Position numbers and translations under genes: made by a program
Shown here: positions 9,086 through 18,380 of the stretch, one piece after another
Numbering within the stretch: the stretch's first letter is position 1
Layout: every line of letters begins with the position of its first letter
Notes under the pieces: generated by a model
Database searches by the model: none
Told to the model about the DNA's origin: nothing
The model's input: the letters and a program-made list of their open reading frames with translations, nothing else
Assembly: GCA_038400315.1 (NCBI GenBank)
Contig: CP151667.1
Location: forward strand, 5,405,174 to 5,469,173
DNA from: Isosphaeraceae bacterium EP7
Lineage (GTDB): Bacteria > Planctomycetota > Planctomycetia > Isosphaerales > Isosphaeraceae
Direction: 5' to 3'
DNA: 64,000 bases

Positions 9086-11317
9086 TCAGCGGCCGGGGAT
9101 GATCAGCTTGGGTTTCTCGCCGCCGGCCGCCGGGCTGCCCGAGCCTGGTGTCCAGAGGCCACCGCCGCCGCCCTGGTTGGAACCGGGCGTCCAGATTTCC
9201 TGCTTGGTCGCCGAGACGCCGAGCTGGCCCGACGCCGTGGTGACCTTGGGGCCGAAGCGTTGGAGCAGCATCTGAAGGCCGCGGGGGTCGACCATGTACC
9301 CCTGCGCCGGATCTTCGCTGGGCAGCATCCGGACGATGCCCATCTCGATCAGGTTGAGCAGGATGACCTGATTGGCCTCGGGGCTCTGCTGATAGCGTTC
9401 CAGCACGATCGCCAGGTCGGGCACCCAGGTTTCGGGAGTCTCGGACCGGGCTCGGAGCCGGACCTCCAGCATGTCCCAGACGGGTGCATTGCGGGACTTG
9501 GTCGCCTGCGGCTCCAGGCCACGCCCCTTCTTGATCCATTCCAGGGCGGTCGCCAAATCGCCCTTCTCGGCGGCCATCGAGGCCAGGTCGCCATACAGCG
9601 AGGTGGCGGCCAGCTTGCCGGACTGGACCACGGCCGGGCGGCTGACGAGCGCCTGGGCCGCGTTGTGCATCGCAACGGTCAGGGCCAGGCGCCTCGACTT
9701 GCGATAGAAGTCGACCAGCGTCGTGTCGTCGAACCTGGACGGATCGACCCGATGATAGCGGCCGTAATTGAGCCGGCTCAGGTCGAGCCCATCGGCGGAG
9801 ATTTCGGGCTCGGCCTTCAGGCCAAGCTTCTGCCGCAGTGGTGTAAGGTCGATCGAGTCGGGGCCATCCTCGAACAGGCAGAGGGCGGCCCGGAGCGCGA
9901 CGACCGAATCACCGGCGGAAGCGGCCTTCAGCGGCGAACGCCCCTTGAAGGCGGGATTCGGCACCTCGGGCCAGACGTCGTTGATCGTCGTACGCCGCCG
10001 CTCGTCGGTCAGGCGGGCGAGCGTCGGTCGGTCGATCCCCTCGGGCGGCAGCCATTCCCAGGTCAGGGTCAGCACGGCTCGTTCGAGCTTGGCGACGACC
10101 TTCGTCTTGGGGTGCGAAGGGGGGACGGCCGTCCCGGCGACCGCCGTGAAGCGGCCGGTCAGGTTGTCCAGCTCGCCGTCGTCGTTCGCTTCGAGAATCG
10201 CCTGGGTGGGTCCGACCAGGATCCGTCCGACGATCTGCGGGATGTCGGTGGCCTTGAGCGTTGCATAGTCCACCGTCCCCAGCGCGGGGCGGTCGAGGAG
10301 GGCGAAGGCCTGGACCTCGGGCGAGTCTTCCTCGGCGGGGTCCAGCTGCGTCGTCCCCTCTTCGAGGACGTCGCCGATGGCCCTCAAGTTGGACAGCAGG
10401 CGTTCGCGGTCACGCAGGGGCCAGGTGAGCTGGACCCGCTCGACGAGATCGGCCGAGCTGGGGGGGGCAACCTGCTGGCAGAGCGCCTCGAGGTCGACGG
10501 CCTCGTCGGTCTCTCCCGCGGTGGCGATCCAGCGGCGCAAGGCCAGAACGGCGCCAGCGTCGTCGGCGATCCAAAGGCGGCAGAGCCCCGCGTTACGATC
10601 GCTCTCGGGGCCGCCGGTGCCGGCCGCGGACAGCGACTCGAAGAGTGCCGCGGCAGTCGACCAGAGTCCCTGCTCGGCCCAGTTGAGGGCTTCCTGGAAC
10701 CGGCCACGGGCCGAGGAAGCGACGGCCGGGCCGGGCTCCGACAGCTCGTAGGGGTTCTTCAGCCAGGGGGAAACCGACGGGTTGCTCTCCAGGTTCAGCA
10801 GGGCCGATTCGATCGCCTGGTCGACCTCTCCGCCCAGCGCCGCGGCCAGCTCCAGGTGCTTGCGAGCCGCCTGGTACTGGTGCAGGTCGCCAAGCATCAG
10901 GCCGGCGACCCGGAACAGCAGTCCGAGTGCGCCTCGACGCTCGGCCGGGCAGGCCGCCAGGGCGAGCTGGAGCTGTGCGGCGCCTTCGACGGGCCCTTCG
11001 GTCTCCAGCACGGCCCGGGTCAGCAAGAGCTGCGCGCCGAGGTGTCCGGGATTGGTCGACAACACCTCGCGAAGTGTGGCCTTGCAGGCGTCAGGCTGAT
11101 CGGACCTGAGCTGGATAAGGGCCTTGCGGGTCAGAAGCCAGGGGTTGGCCGGCTCCTTCTTCAGGCCGTCATCGAGCGCGCCGATCGCGGCCTCAACCTG
11201 GCCGTTTTCGAACAGCTTCTGGGCCCGGTCGGCATAGGCCTCGACCTTATGGCAGCACCACTTGAACTTCTGCCCGCTCCCGCAGGGGCAGGGAGCGTAG
11301 GGGTCGAGCGCAGCCAT
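9086..11317 (-). CDS. SEC-C zinc-motif and TPR protein
   Basis: A 743-residue protein that opens with a SEC-C type zinc motif, YAPCPCGSGQKFKWCCH, at residues 6-22 (the metal-binding cluster also found at the C-terminus of SecA). TPR-type helices follow (AQKLFENGQVEAAIGALDDG, EPANPWLLTRKALIQL). A later region contains VPNPAFKGRSPLKA, a short motif recalling the WxxxPNPALxGxTPxEA segment of SEC-C and DUF2384-type proteins. The C-terminus is rich in Gly and Pro. The ATG at 11317 is chosen because it sits directly before the zinc motif and has AGGAA upstream; an in-frame extension to 11395 is not supported. It heads the operon with the second TPR protein and hisI. Partner and function are unknown. 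Confidence 0.78.
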   Translation of the reverse strand: MAALDPYAPCPCGSGQKFKWCCHKVEAYADRAQKLFENGQVEAAIGALDDGLKKEPANPWLLTRKALIQLRSDQPDACKATLREVLSTNPGHLGAQLLLTRAVLETEGPVEGAAQLQLALAACPAERRGALGLLFRVAGLMLGDLHQYQAARKHLELAAALGGEVDQAIESALLNLESNPSVSPWLKNPYELSEPGPAVASSARGRFQEALNWAEQGLWSTAAALFESLSAAGTGGPESDRNAGLCRLWIADDAGAVLALRRWIATAGETDEAVDLEALCQQVAPPSSADLVERVQLTWPLRDRERLLSNLRAIGDVLEEGTTQLDPAEEDSPEVQAFALLDRPALGTVDYATLKATDIPQIVGRILVGPTQAILEANDDGELDNLTGRFTAVAGTAVPPSHPKTKVVAKLERAVLTLTWEWLPPEGIDRPTLARLTDERRRTTINDVWPEVPNPAFKGRSPLKAASAGDSVVALRAALCLFEDGPDSIDLTPLRQKLGLKAEPEISADGLDLSRLNYGRYHRVDPSRFDDTTLVDFYRKSRRLALTVAMHNAAQALVSRPAVVQSGKLAATSLYGDLASMAAEKGDLATALEWIKKGRGLEPQATKSRNAPVWDMLEVRLRARSETPETWVPDLAIVLERYQQSPEANQVILLNLIEMGIVRMLPSEDPAQGYMVDPRGLQMLLQRFGPKVTTASGQLGVSATKQEIWTPGSNQGGGGGLWTPGSGSPAAGGEKPKLIIPGR

Positions 11318-11554
11318 CGGGCGGGTTCCTGAAAGTCGGGGGTGCCACCATGGGCAGAGCGAATCAGGGTAGCAGGTTGCGGCCCGTCGCGCCAACGGCG
11401 GACGACCCGCGAAGGCGTGGGTCGGCCCCCGGAAGAGGCCTCGTCGCGCCGCCCGTCGACGATGCCCTTGTGGCCGAGATCCGTCGAGACCAAAGTATTA
11501 GGGCGAGTCGCGGCTTCCCGACGCGGCACGGGCCCAGACGACGAGGAACCGACG

Positions 11555-12430
11555 ATGACCGCCTCCCGCAATGCGCCCCGCACCCTGATTCTCCTCTGCC
11601 TGGCCGTCTCGATGTTGGCAAGCTCGGCGACCGAGGCCGTCGCCTGGGGGCCGGTCGGTCATCGTGCGAGCGCCATGATCGCCGAGTTCCGGCTTTCGAA
11701 AGAAGCGAGGGCGGCCATCCGCGACCTGCTCGAGCCCGGCGAATCGTTGGCCGACGCCTCGACCTGGGCCGACGAGATCCGCGGCGAGCGCCGCGAGACC
11801 GGCAGCTGGCACTACGTGAATGTTCCCATCACCGACAAGGCCTACTCCCCCCGCCACTGCTCGCGCGGGGCGTGCGTTGTCTCCAAGATCGAGCATTACC
11901 GCGATGTGCTGGGGAACAAGTCGGCCACGAAGCTCCAGCGCCGCGAAGCCCTTCGCTTCCTCGTCCATTTCATCCAGGACATCCACCAGCCCCTGCACGT
12001 CGGCGACCGCCACGACAAGGGGGGCAATGACTTGCAGCTCGATTACAACCGCCGCCAGGCCAACATGCACCAGATCTGGGATTCGGGCCTCATCCGCGGT
12101 GTGGACGAGGTGACCCTCGCGCGCGCGCTGGTCGGCAAGCTCAACCCCGAGGACACCGAGAAGTGGGCCGCCGAGGAATCGGTCGAAGTCTGGGCGAATG
12201 AAAGCCTGGAGGCCGCCCGTGACGCCTACATCAATCCCGAGAACGGTGCCCCGCTCCGCGAAGGCGATAGGCTCGGCCCGGCTTACACCGAACGGCAGCG
12301 TCCGATGGCCCATCGGCGAATCAGCCAGGCCGGGGTCCGCACCGCCGCGGTCCTCAATGAGATCTTCGGCGGCGAGGCCCCCCAGATCGCGCCGGCCCGC
12401 GAGGCGGGCGCGGCGGCGACCGCACGCTAG
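11555..12430 (+). CDS. Secreted S1/P1-family nuclease
   Basis: A 291-residue zinc-dependent nuclease of the S1/P1 (phospholipase C-like) fold, which cleaves single-stranded nucleic acid and releases 5'-nucleotides outside the cytoplasm. A signal peptide (LILLCLAVSMLASSATEAVA) is followed directly by WGPVGHR, so cleavage would expose the N-terminal tryptophan that binds zinc in this family. Further zinc ligands are in the WADEIR and WHYVNVP segments, HFIQDIHQPLHVGD and MHQIWDSGLI. All expected ligands appear present, so it should be active. The ATG at 11555 follows GAGGAA; an upstream in-frame extension would put the signal peptide inside the protein. It converges on the DUF1080 gene with three bases between the stops. 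Confidence 0.92.
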   Translation: MTASRNAPRTLILLCLAVSMLASSATEAVAWGPVGHRASAMIAEFRLSKEARAAIRDLLEPGESLADASTWADEIRGERRETGSWHYVNVPITDKAYSPRHCSRGACVVSKIEHYRDVLGNKSATKLQRREALRFLVHFIQDIHQPLHVGDRHDKGGNDLQLDYNRRQANMHQIWDSGLIRGVDEVTLARALVGKLNPEDTEKWAAEESVEVWANESLEAARDAYINPENGAPLREGDRLGPAYTERQRPMAHRRISQAGVRTAAVLNEIFGGEAPQIAPAREAGAAATAR

Positions 12431-12433
12431 GCC

Positions 12434-13090
12434 TCAGTCAAGTTCCTTGATCTTCACATTCTTGTACCAGCAGTCCGAGCCGTGGTCCTGGAATCCGAGA
12501 TAGCCCTTGCGGGGGAGGTCCTTCACGACGACCTTCGAGAACTTGTGCTTCGAGCCGTCGGGGCGTTCCCCGGCGGCCGTCCACTTGTCCAGGTCGATCG
12601 TCGTGACCACGTCCTCATTCAGCTCGACGTCGATGCGCGGCCCCTTGGCCGAGATCGACATGTGGTTCCACTGGCCCACCGGCTTCTGGGCATTGATCCT
12701 CGGCGGGACCAGGTCATAGAAGGCCCCGGTGTCGTGCACGCCGGTGCCCTTGGTGTCGTCGATCGCCACCTCGATGCCGGTGTTGACCGGGTCCTTCAGG
12801 TCGCCGACGCGGAGGAAGACGCCCGAGTTGCAGCCGGGGGTTAGCTTGTAGTCGAAGCTGAGCACGAAGTCTCCGTGCGGCTTCTCATGGACGGTGATGT
12901 AGCCGCCCGACTTGTGCGGGTTCAGCCCGTCCTGCTGGACATTAGCGGAGGGGAGCGGCTTCCCCTCGGCGACGATCCAGCCCGACGGTGACTTACCGTC
13001 GAAGATCGTCGTGAACGCGTCGTCGGCGGCGACCCCCGCCGCCAGGGCGACGAGGGCGAGGGCACCACGCTTGAAGGTCATCAGTCGCAT
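12434..13090 (-). CDS. Secreted DUF1080 / 3-keto-disaccharide hydrolase family protein
   Basis: A 218-residue exported protein of the DUF1080 family (concanavalin-like jelly roll, named 3-keto-disaccharide hydrolase), which is greatly expanded in planctomycetes. It has a signal peptide (RGALALVALAAGVAA), then FTTIFDGKSPSGW, the usual opening, followed by FVLSFDYKLTPGCNSGVFLR and the C-terminal GYLGFQDHG, WYKNVKIKEL signature. It probably binds or cleaves sugars in the periplasm; the substrate is unknown. It is 46 bases downstream of the pyrophosphatase gene on the same strand, so they may be co-transcribed, although a functional link is not evident. Confidence 0.88.
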   Translation of the reverse strand: MRLMTFKRGALALVALAAGVAADDAFTTIFDGKSPSGWIVAEGKPLPSANVQQDGLNPHKSGGYITVHEKPHGDFVLSFDYKLTPGCNSGVFLRVGDLKDPVNTGIEVAIDDTKGTGVHDTGAFYDLVPPRINAQKPVGQWNHMSISAKGPRIDVELNEDVVTTIDLDKWTAAGERPDGSKHKFSKVVVKDLPRKGYLGFQDHGSDCWYKNVKIKELD

Positions 13091-13136
13091 CAGATCTTCC
13101 TCTTGGATTCGATCGATCTCGTCCGCGGATCGGTGA

Positions 13137-15812
13137 TCAGTGTGCGGTCGTCTGCAACTTCGTTTCCTCGGCGGAGGCGGCGAGTTCGAGCTCCATCTCG
13201 CGGAATTCCTTGCTCTCGGTCTTCGACCGCCAGACGGCCCAGATGATCGCCGCGACCCCGATCAGCCCGAACACCTGAAGCATCCAGGCTGAGGGCCCGC
13301 CCGACAGCGCGAGGATGGGCCCGATGGCCAGCAGGGCCACCATGTTCATCACTTTGATGAGCGGGTTCAGCGCCGGGCCGGCGGTGTCTTTCAGAGGGTC
13401 GCCCACCGTGTCGCCGGTGATGCTGGCCTTGTGGGCTTCCGAGCCCTTGCCTCCGTAAAGGCCGTCCTCGATCGTCTTCTTGGCGTTGTCCCAGGCCCCG
13501 CCAGCATTGGCCATGAACACCGCGAGGAGCTGGCCGACCACGATCATCCCGGCCAGAAATCCGCCCAACGCATAGGGCCCGAGGTAGATGCCCACCAGGA
13601 TTGGGGCGAAAATCGCCATCAATCCGGGGCCGATCAATTCGCCCTGCGCGGCCTGGGTGCAGATGTTGACCACCCGGCCGTAGTCGGGCGTCTTCGTCCC
13701 CGCCCAGATCTCGGGGTCGCGGAACTGGGCGCGGCATTCCTTGACGATCAGGAACGCCGCGCGGCCCACGGCGCGGATCAGCATGGAGCTGAACAGAAAC
13801 GGCACGGCGCCCCCGAGCAGCATGCCGACGAAGACCGTCGGGTCGGCCACCGACAGCCGGCCGGCCTCCGCGGCATATTGCGCCGCGGTCATCAGGCCGA
13901 TTTTCGACTCGCTCCCCACGGCGATCACCGCGATGAAGCTGGCGAACAAGCTCACCGCCGCGATCACGGCACTGCCGATGGCGATCCCTTTCGTCTCGGC
14001 CTTGGTCGTGTTGCCCACCGCGTCCAGGTCGGCCAGGATCTGCCTGGCCCGCTTGTAGTTCTCCTCGCCCATCTCCTCGCGGTCGTAGCCCATCTCGCCG
14101 ATCCCGTTGCTGTTGTCGGCCACCGGCCCGAAGACGTCCATGCTGATCGTGTTGCCCGAGAGCGTCAGCATGCCGATCCCGCACATCGCCACACCGTAAG
14201 CCACGAAGATCGGGCCCGATCCCGCGTAGATCAGGACCGACATCATCAGGGCCGACGCGATGATCAGGACGGCCACCACGGTCGACTCGTACCCGAGGGC
14301 GAACCCCTGGATGATGTTGGTCGCGTGCCCCGTCTGGCAGGCCTTCGCAAGCCCCTTCACGGGCTCGTGGCTCGTGTGGGTGTAGTAGCTCGTCCCCTTG
14401 TTCAGGGCCACCGCCAGGATGATGCCCACCAGGCACGTCAATGCCGGCCTCATGTCCAGCGTGGACACGCCGAAGCTAGCCCAGGACGGCAGGCGTCGAT
14501 CGGCCAGGATCTGCTCGTGGTAGTCCTTCACGAACGTGCGGAAGGCGAGGGCCGTCGCCTCGGCGTTCTCAGGGGTGATGGGATGCGCCGCGTCGAAGGC
14601 CTTGCGTGCCGCCTGGAACTCGGCGGTCGTCGCGTAGCCTTCGAGCATCTGCGGGTGCTCACGCACCGCGTCATCGTCGAAGTGGAGGTAGCTCAGCCCC
14701 AGCAGGAAGAATCCCGCGACGCTGATGTAGGAGCCGAGCAGGAATCCCTTGTGGACCGCCCCCAGAGCCTCGTCACTTGAACTATCCGGCCCGGCCTTCA
14801 CGCTGTAGGTGCTGATGATCGAGCCGATCACGCCGATGGCCCGCACCAAAAGGGGGAAGATGACCCCTTTGTGGCCGAAGCTGGCGTAGCCCAGGATCAT
14901 CGCGGCGACGATGGTCACCTCGTAGCTCTCGAAGATGTCGGCCGCCATGCCGGCGCAATCGCCCACGTTGTCGCCCACATTGTCGGCGATCGTCGCGGCG
15001 TTTCGCGGGTCGTCCTCGGGGATGTTGGCCTCGATCTTGCCGACGAGGTCGGCCCCCACGTCGGCCGCCTTCGTGTAGATCCCGCCGCCGACTCGCATGA
15101 ACAGGGCGAGCAGGGTGCCGCCGAAGCCGAAGCCGAGCAGCACCTCATAGGCGTGTTCCCCGTAGATCATGAAGATCAAGGTGCCTCCGAGCAGCCCCAG
15201 GCCGTCGGTGAGCATCCCGGTCACGGTACCCGTGCGATACCCGAGTCGGAGGGCCCCGCCGTAGCTGGTGCGGGCGGCCGCCGCCACGCGGAGATTCCCC
15301 CGCACGGCCAGGCTCATCCCCACATAGCCGACGGTCCACGAGAAGGCAGCACCGGCGAAGAAGGCGACGGACCTGCCGATGGCGATCGAGGCGGCGCTCT
15401 CCCCGCCGGCGGTCAGGAAGTAGAGGAGGGCAGAGATCAGGAGGACCAGGGTGATGATCGCCTTGAACTGCCGGCCGAGGTAGGCGTTGGCCCCCTTGCG
15501 GATCGCGTCGGCTACCTCGCGCATTTTCGGAGTGCCCTGGTCGGCGCCCAGGACCTCGCCGACGAGAAGGCCAGCATAGGCCAGGCCCAAGACGGCGATG
15601 CCCAAGACCGTCCAGAGGGCGGCGCGCTCGAACGAGTCGTACCGGGGGTCGTGCATGAACCCGAACGGTTCGAAGGAGACCTCATTGGCGGGTGCGACGG
15701 CGGCAGGCGCCGGACCCCCTTGTTTCATCACGGCGGCGTCCAGGCGGGCGGCGGAGGCCGCGGCCAGGCCGATCAGGGCGATCAGGGCGGGGATGACCAA
15801 TCGACGTCGCAT
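13137..15812 (-). CDS. hppA: Membrane-bound proton-pumping pyrophosphatase, K+-independent type
   Basis: An 891-residue membrane pyrophosphatase that couples PPi hydrolysis to ion pumping. The catalytic loops are intact: DVGADLVGKIE, IPEDDPRNAATIADNVGDN and GDCAGMAADIF in the middle, and KASITGDTVGDPLKDTAGPA near the end. The subtype determinant reads GNTTKAETKG with K604 and T607; Lys and Thr at these places mark K+-independent H+ pumps, while K+-dependent enzymes have Ala at the first place. It is about 150-200 residues longer than typical enzymes: there is an N-terminal extension with a signal-like segment (LVIPALIALIGLAAASAA) and an extra charged loop around residues 370-455. The ATG at 15812 is preceded by GGAGG; upstream in-frame starts lack one. 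Confidence 0.93.
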   Translation of the reverse strand: MRRRLVIPALIALIGLAAASAARLDAAVMKQGGPAPAAVAPANEVSFEPFGFMHDPRYDSFERAALWTVLGIAVLGLAYAGLLVGEVLGADQGTPKMREVADAIRKGANAYLGRQFKAIITLVLLISALLYFLTAGGESAASIAIGRSVAFFAGAAFSWTVGYVGMSLAVRGNLRVAAAARTSYGGALRLGYRTGTVTGMLTDGLGLLGGTLIFMIYGEHAYEVLLGFGFGGTLLALFMRVGGGIYTKAADVGADLVGKIEANIPEDDPRNAATIADNVGDNVGDCAGMAADIFESYEVTIVAAMILGYASFGHKGVIFPLLVRAIGVIGSIISTYSVKAGPDSSSDEALGAVHKGFLLGSYISVAGFFLLGLSYLHFDDDAVREHPQMLEGYATTAEFQAARKAFDAAHPITPENAEATALAFRTFVKDYHEQILADRRLPSWASFGVSTLDMRPALTCLVGIILAVALNKGTSYYTHTSHEPVKGLAKACQTGHATNIIQGFALGYESTVVAVLIIASALMMSVLIYAGSGPIFVAYGVAMCGIGMLTLSGNTISMDVFGPVADNSNGIGEMGYDREEMGEENYKRARQILADLDAVGNTTKAETKGIAIGSAVIAAVSLFASFIAVIAVGSESKIGLMTAAQYAAEAGRLSVADPTVFVGMLLGGAVPFLFSSMLIRAVGRAAFLIVKECRAQFRDPEIWAGTKTPDYGRVVNICTQAAQGELIGPGLMAIFAPILVGIYLGPYALGGFLAGMIVVGQLLAVFMANAGGAWDNAKKTIEDGLYGGKGSEAHKASITGDTVGDPLKDTAGPALNPLIKVMNMVALLAIGPILALSGGPSAWMLQVFGLIGVAAIIWAVWRSKTESKEFREMELELAASAEETKLQTTAH

Positions 15813-16047
15813 CGGGGGGAGCCTCCGCATCGAGAGGTGACTCGGGCGTCGGGACGCCGCGGCCGGACGTCGGGCCCGGCGGCTTGAAGCCATCCGGCCA
15901 CGCCTCTTGAGGGCCTGCCGCATTCATCCCGGGTACGCGTCTGAGGGTCGGCAACCCGGATTAAACACCACCCGTCGCGCCCCCGGAAGGGGGACGAGCC
16001 GCGGACTCCCCCGAAGGGCCCCGTCTCTGGCGTAGAGAGCCCGGCCG

Positions 16048-17016
16048 TCAGCGAGTCGGACGCGGGAATTTGCGGACGTCGACGTAGCGGTAGACGCCCC
16101 CGGTCGACTTCGCCAGGTCCTGCAACGGCCCCTGATGCCGCAGGTCCTCGCCCAGTCCGAACTCCACGGCCTGGATCCTGATCTTGCCCGCCTCGGCCCG
16201 CAGCTCGGCCGCGTCGCGGGTGGTCATCAGGTCGCCGTCGCTCAAAAAAAAGATCACCTCGGGCCTCAGGTCGAACCCCGTGCGCAGGGCCAGCATGTGG
16301 TCGGTGCCGCCGTCGGGCGAGACGCTGGAAAGCAGGGAACGCACCCGCTCCTTGTTCGCCGCCGTCGCCGTCATCAATGAGGCGCGGCCCTGGGAGTCGG
16401 TGAAGACCGTGGCCCTCAGGTTATAGAAGACCACGCCGAACCGCGCGTCCGGCGGCAATTGAGACAGGCTGGCCATCAGCTCGCGCTTGGCGAGGTCCAG
16501 GGCGCCGCGAGATTGCATGCTGCCCGAACAATCGATGACATAAGCGAACGAGCCGGCGCGTTCCGCGACGTTGAAGAACGTCGTCCCCGGCCCAGTCCCC
16601 CGGCCGATCCCCCCACCCGATCCTCCGCCGCTCCCCCCTCCGCCCCCGGTCCCGGGGCCCGGAAGTGTCCCCAGCCCGCTCGTCGCCGGGCCGGGCAAGG
16701 CCCTCGGCGAGGGGGCAGACGCGGTCATCGGCGCGGGCATCGCCTCGGCAAGCAAGGCATCGGCGGGGTCGACGGAATCTCCCCCTTCGGGCACCACCGC
16801 CACGGTCTCCTCGATCCCGAGGGCCCCGAGCTCGCCGGGATTGCCGCCGCCCAGGGACCCACCGGCCCGGTTGTCCACCGGGCCGAGCTCTCCCTGAATC
16901 TCGGGGGCAGGCTGTTCCTGGCCCGGGCGGATCACCTGGAAGGCCGCCCACGAGGCCAGGAGCATGAGCAGCGAGTGCACGACGAACGAACTCGACAGCG
17001 ACCGAAGGTCGGTCAT
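16048..17016 (-). CDS. Membrane-anchored von Willebrand factor A domain protein
   Basis: A 322-residue protein with one N-terminal membrane segment (FVVHSLLMLLASWAAFQVI), a Pro/Gly-rich linker including a nearly pure Gly/Ser tract (GTGGGGGSGGGSGGGIG), and a C-terminal VWA domain. The metal-ion adhesion site motif is DCSGSMQS (DxSxS), with later GGTDHM and FFLSDGDL contributing the other ligands. Such proteins usually mediate metal-dependent protein contacts at the outer face of the membrane. The start could be ATG 17016 (chosen, with GGGTGAG upstream, placing the membrane segment near the N-terminus) or ATG 17052. Its partner is unknown; the upstream gene is an export lipoprotein but a hairpin separates them. 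Confidence 0.82.
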   Translation of the reverse strand: MTDLRSLSSSFVVHSLLMLLASWAAFQVIRPGQEQPAPEIQGELGPVDNRAGGSLGGGNPGELGALGIEETVAVVPEGGDSVDPADALLAEAMPAPMTASAPSPRALPGPATSGLGTLPGPGTGGGGGSGGGSGGGIGRGTGPGTTFFNVAERAGSFAYVIDCSGSMQSRGALDLAKRELMASLSQLPPDARFGVVFYNLRATVFTDSQGRASLMTATAANKERVRSLLSSVSPDGGTDHMLALRTGFDLRPEVIFFLSDGDLMTTRDAAELRAEAGKIRIQAVEFGLGEDLRHQGPLQDLAKSTGGVYRYVDVRKFPRPTR

Positions 17017-17161
17017 CGGTGACTCACCCAGCTTCAAGCGTTGCGCCGGCATGGGACATGACCTCGGCTCGGGACCTGGCTCCTTGAGGGCGTGCCCCAC
17101 AATTCTAGGGGAGAAGTGTCCGCCCGGCGAGCCCGCCCGCGTGAGGCGGCGCCCCACGCGA

Positions 17162-17204
17162 GACGGCCCGGCCCTCCGCGTCGTCGCGGGAGGGCCGGGC
17201 CGTC
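17162..17204 (-). terminator. GC-rich hairpin after the SLBB lipoprotein gene
   Basis: Arms 17162-17177 and 17189-17204 form a perfect 16-bp stem around an 11-base loop that can itself pair. It begins 36 bases past the stop of the leftward SLBB gene. There is no T tract on the leftward side, so termination is probable but not certain. Confidence 0.55.
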
Positions 17205-17240
17205 AGCAAATTTTCAAGTCGAGGTGGGAGGCTCGACGGA

Positions 17241-18146
17241 TCAGCGGGCCCCGGGGGTCACCGTCGGAAGCGTCGGCGTCGTCGCCGCACCCGTGCTGAC
17301 CGGGGCACTGAGGGCCTGGACTCCTCGGGCCGCGAACGAGTAGGTGAAGATGTTGTTGATGACCGTCGAGAATGGTGCCGCGAGGCGGTCGAGGAAGATC
17401 GTGCCGCGGACGATCGGGTCGCGATAGACCACGACGCGGTCGCCGGGCATGAGCTGATAGTTCGTCGTCGAGTCGCCCGTGCTGGTGATCGCGTGCAGGT
17501 TCACCGGCAGGACCTGCTCGCAGCAGGCACCGGGCGGGGCCGGCCGAACCAGGCGGATGTTCCGCGGGGCGGCCGTCGGGATCAGGCCACCGGCGAAGAC
17601 GATGGCGTCGAGGACCGTCTCGTTGCCGGTGATCGGCAGGCGACCGGGCGTGCCGACGTCCCCCTGCACATAGTAGAATTTGCTGTTATACGCCGAGACG
17701 TCCACGATGACGGTGTCCGAGTCGGCCGGGTCGATTTCCTTCGGCTCGCCGGTCTCCTCATCCTCCTGCACCAGGCCCAGGTACTCGTCGCTGAGGTACT
17801 TGCGCAGGTGGAGGACGATCTTCTCCTTGGCCTCACGCAGCGTCAGGCCGGCCACGTACACCGTGCCGTAATAGCCGAGCGAGACCTTGCCGTCGGGCCG
17901 GACCAGGGTCTCCCCGGTGATCGGCCTGCCCTGCAACGCCTGCAAGACCTCGATGACGAGGAGGTCGGGCGGCTCGATGACGTAGTCCGGCATCGAGACC
18001 TTCTGGAATTCCCGAGGCAGATTCGTCTTGGCGATCTGCTGCTCCGGCGTCTTGACCGTCTGGCAGCCCGTCGCGGTCGTCGAAACGACGGCGGCCAGGG
18101 CCAGGAACCAGCCGATCCGTCGGTGTGTCACCTTCAAGCCTTCCAT
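17241..18146 (-). CDS. Polysaccharide export lipoprotein with SLBB domain (Wza-like)
   Basis: A 301-residue outer-membrane export protein of the Wza/BexD family. The N-terminus has a hydrophobic leader (FLALAAVVSTTATGC) ending at a probable lipobox cysteine. Then comes the Poly_export domain (DYVIEPPDLLVIEVLQALQ, VRPDGKVSLGYYGTVYVAGL) and an SLBB-type domain (FYYVQGDVGTPGRLPITGNE, VLDAIVFAGGL), ending with MPGDRVVVYRD. It would form the outer-membrane pore or periplasmic ring for exopolysaccharide. The ATG at 18146 has AGGAG eight bases upstream. No polymerase, flippase or kinase gene is nearby, so it is an isolated member, as is common in planctomycetes. Confidence 0.88.
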   Translation of the reverse strand: MEGLKVTHRRIGWFLALAAVVSTTATGCQTVKTPEQQIAKTNLPREFQKVSMPDYVIEPPDLLVIEVLQALQGRPITGETLVRPDGKVSLGYYGTVYVAGLTLREAKEKIVLHLRKYLSDEYLGLVQEDEETGEPKEIDPADSDTVIVDVSAYNSKFYYVQGDVGTPGRLPITGNETVLDAIVFAGGLIPTAAPRNIRLVRPAPPGACCEQVLPVNLHAITSTGDSTTNYQLMPGDRVVVYRDPIVRGTIFLDRLAAPFSTVINNIFTYSFAARGVQALSAPVSTGAATTPTLPTVTPGAR

Positions 18147-18380
18147 GCCACACTCCTGCCCGTCGATCCGGGTACGGCTGAGGTCCGCCGGCATCGCGCC
18201 GGCCGTTCGGCCCCGACTCTTGGCCCTTCGATCCGCAGCGGCCAGGGTCGAGAGACCCCCGTCATCCGCACCGCATCGGCCCGCCCGCCTGTCCGGGGCG
18301 GGCCATCGACCATCATCATCGACACTGATCCCATCGGCATGTCGGGCCTCGCCGCTGGAATGCTTTTCCAGGCCCAACCG

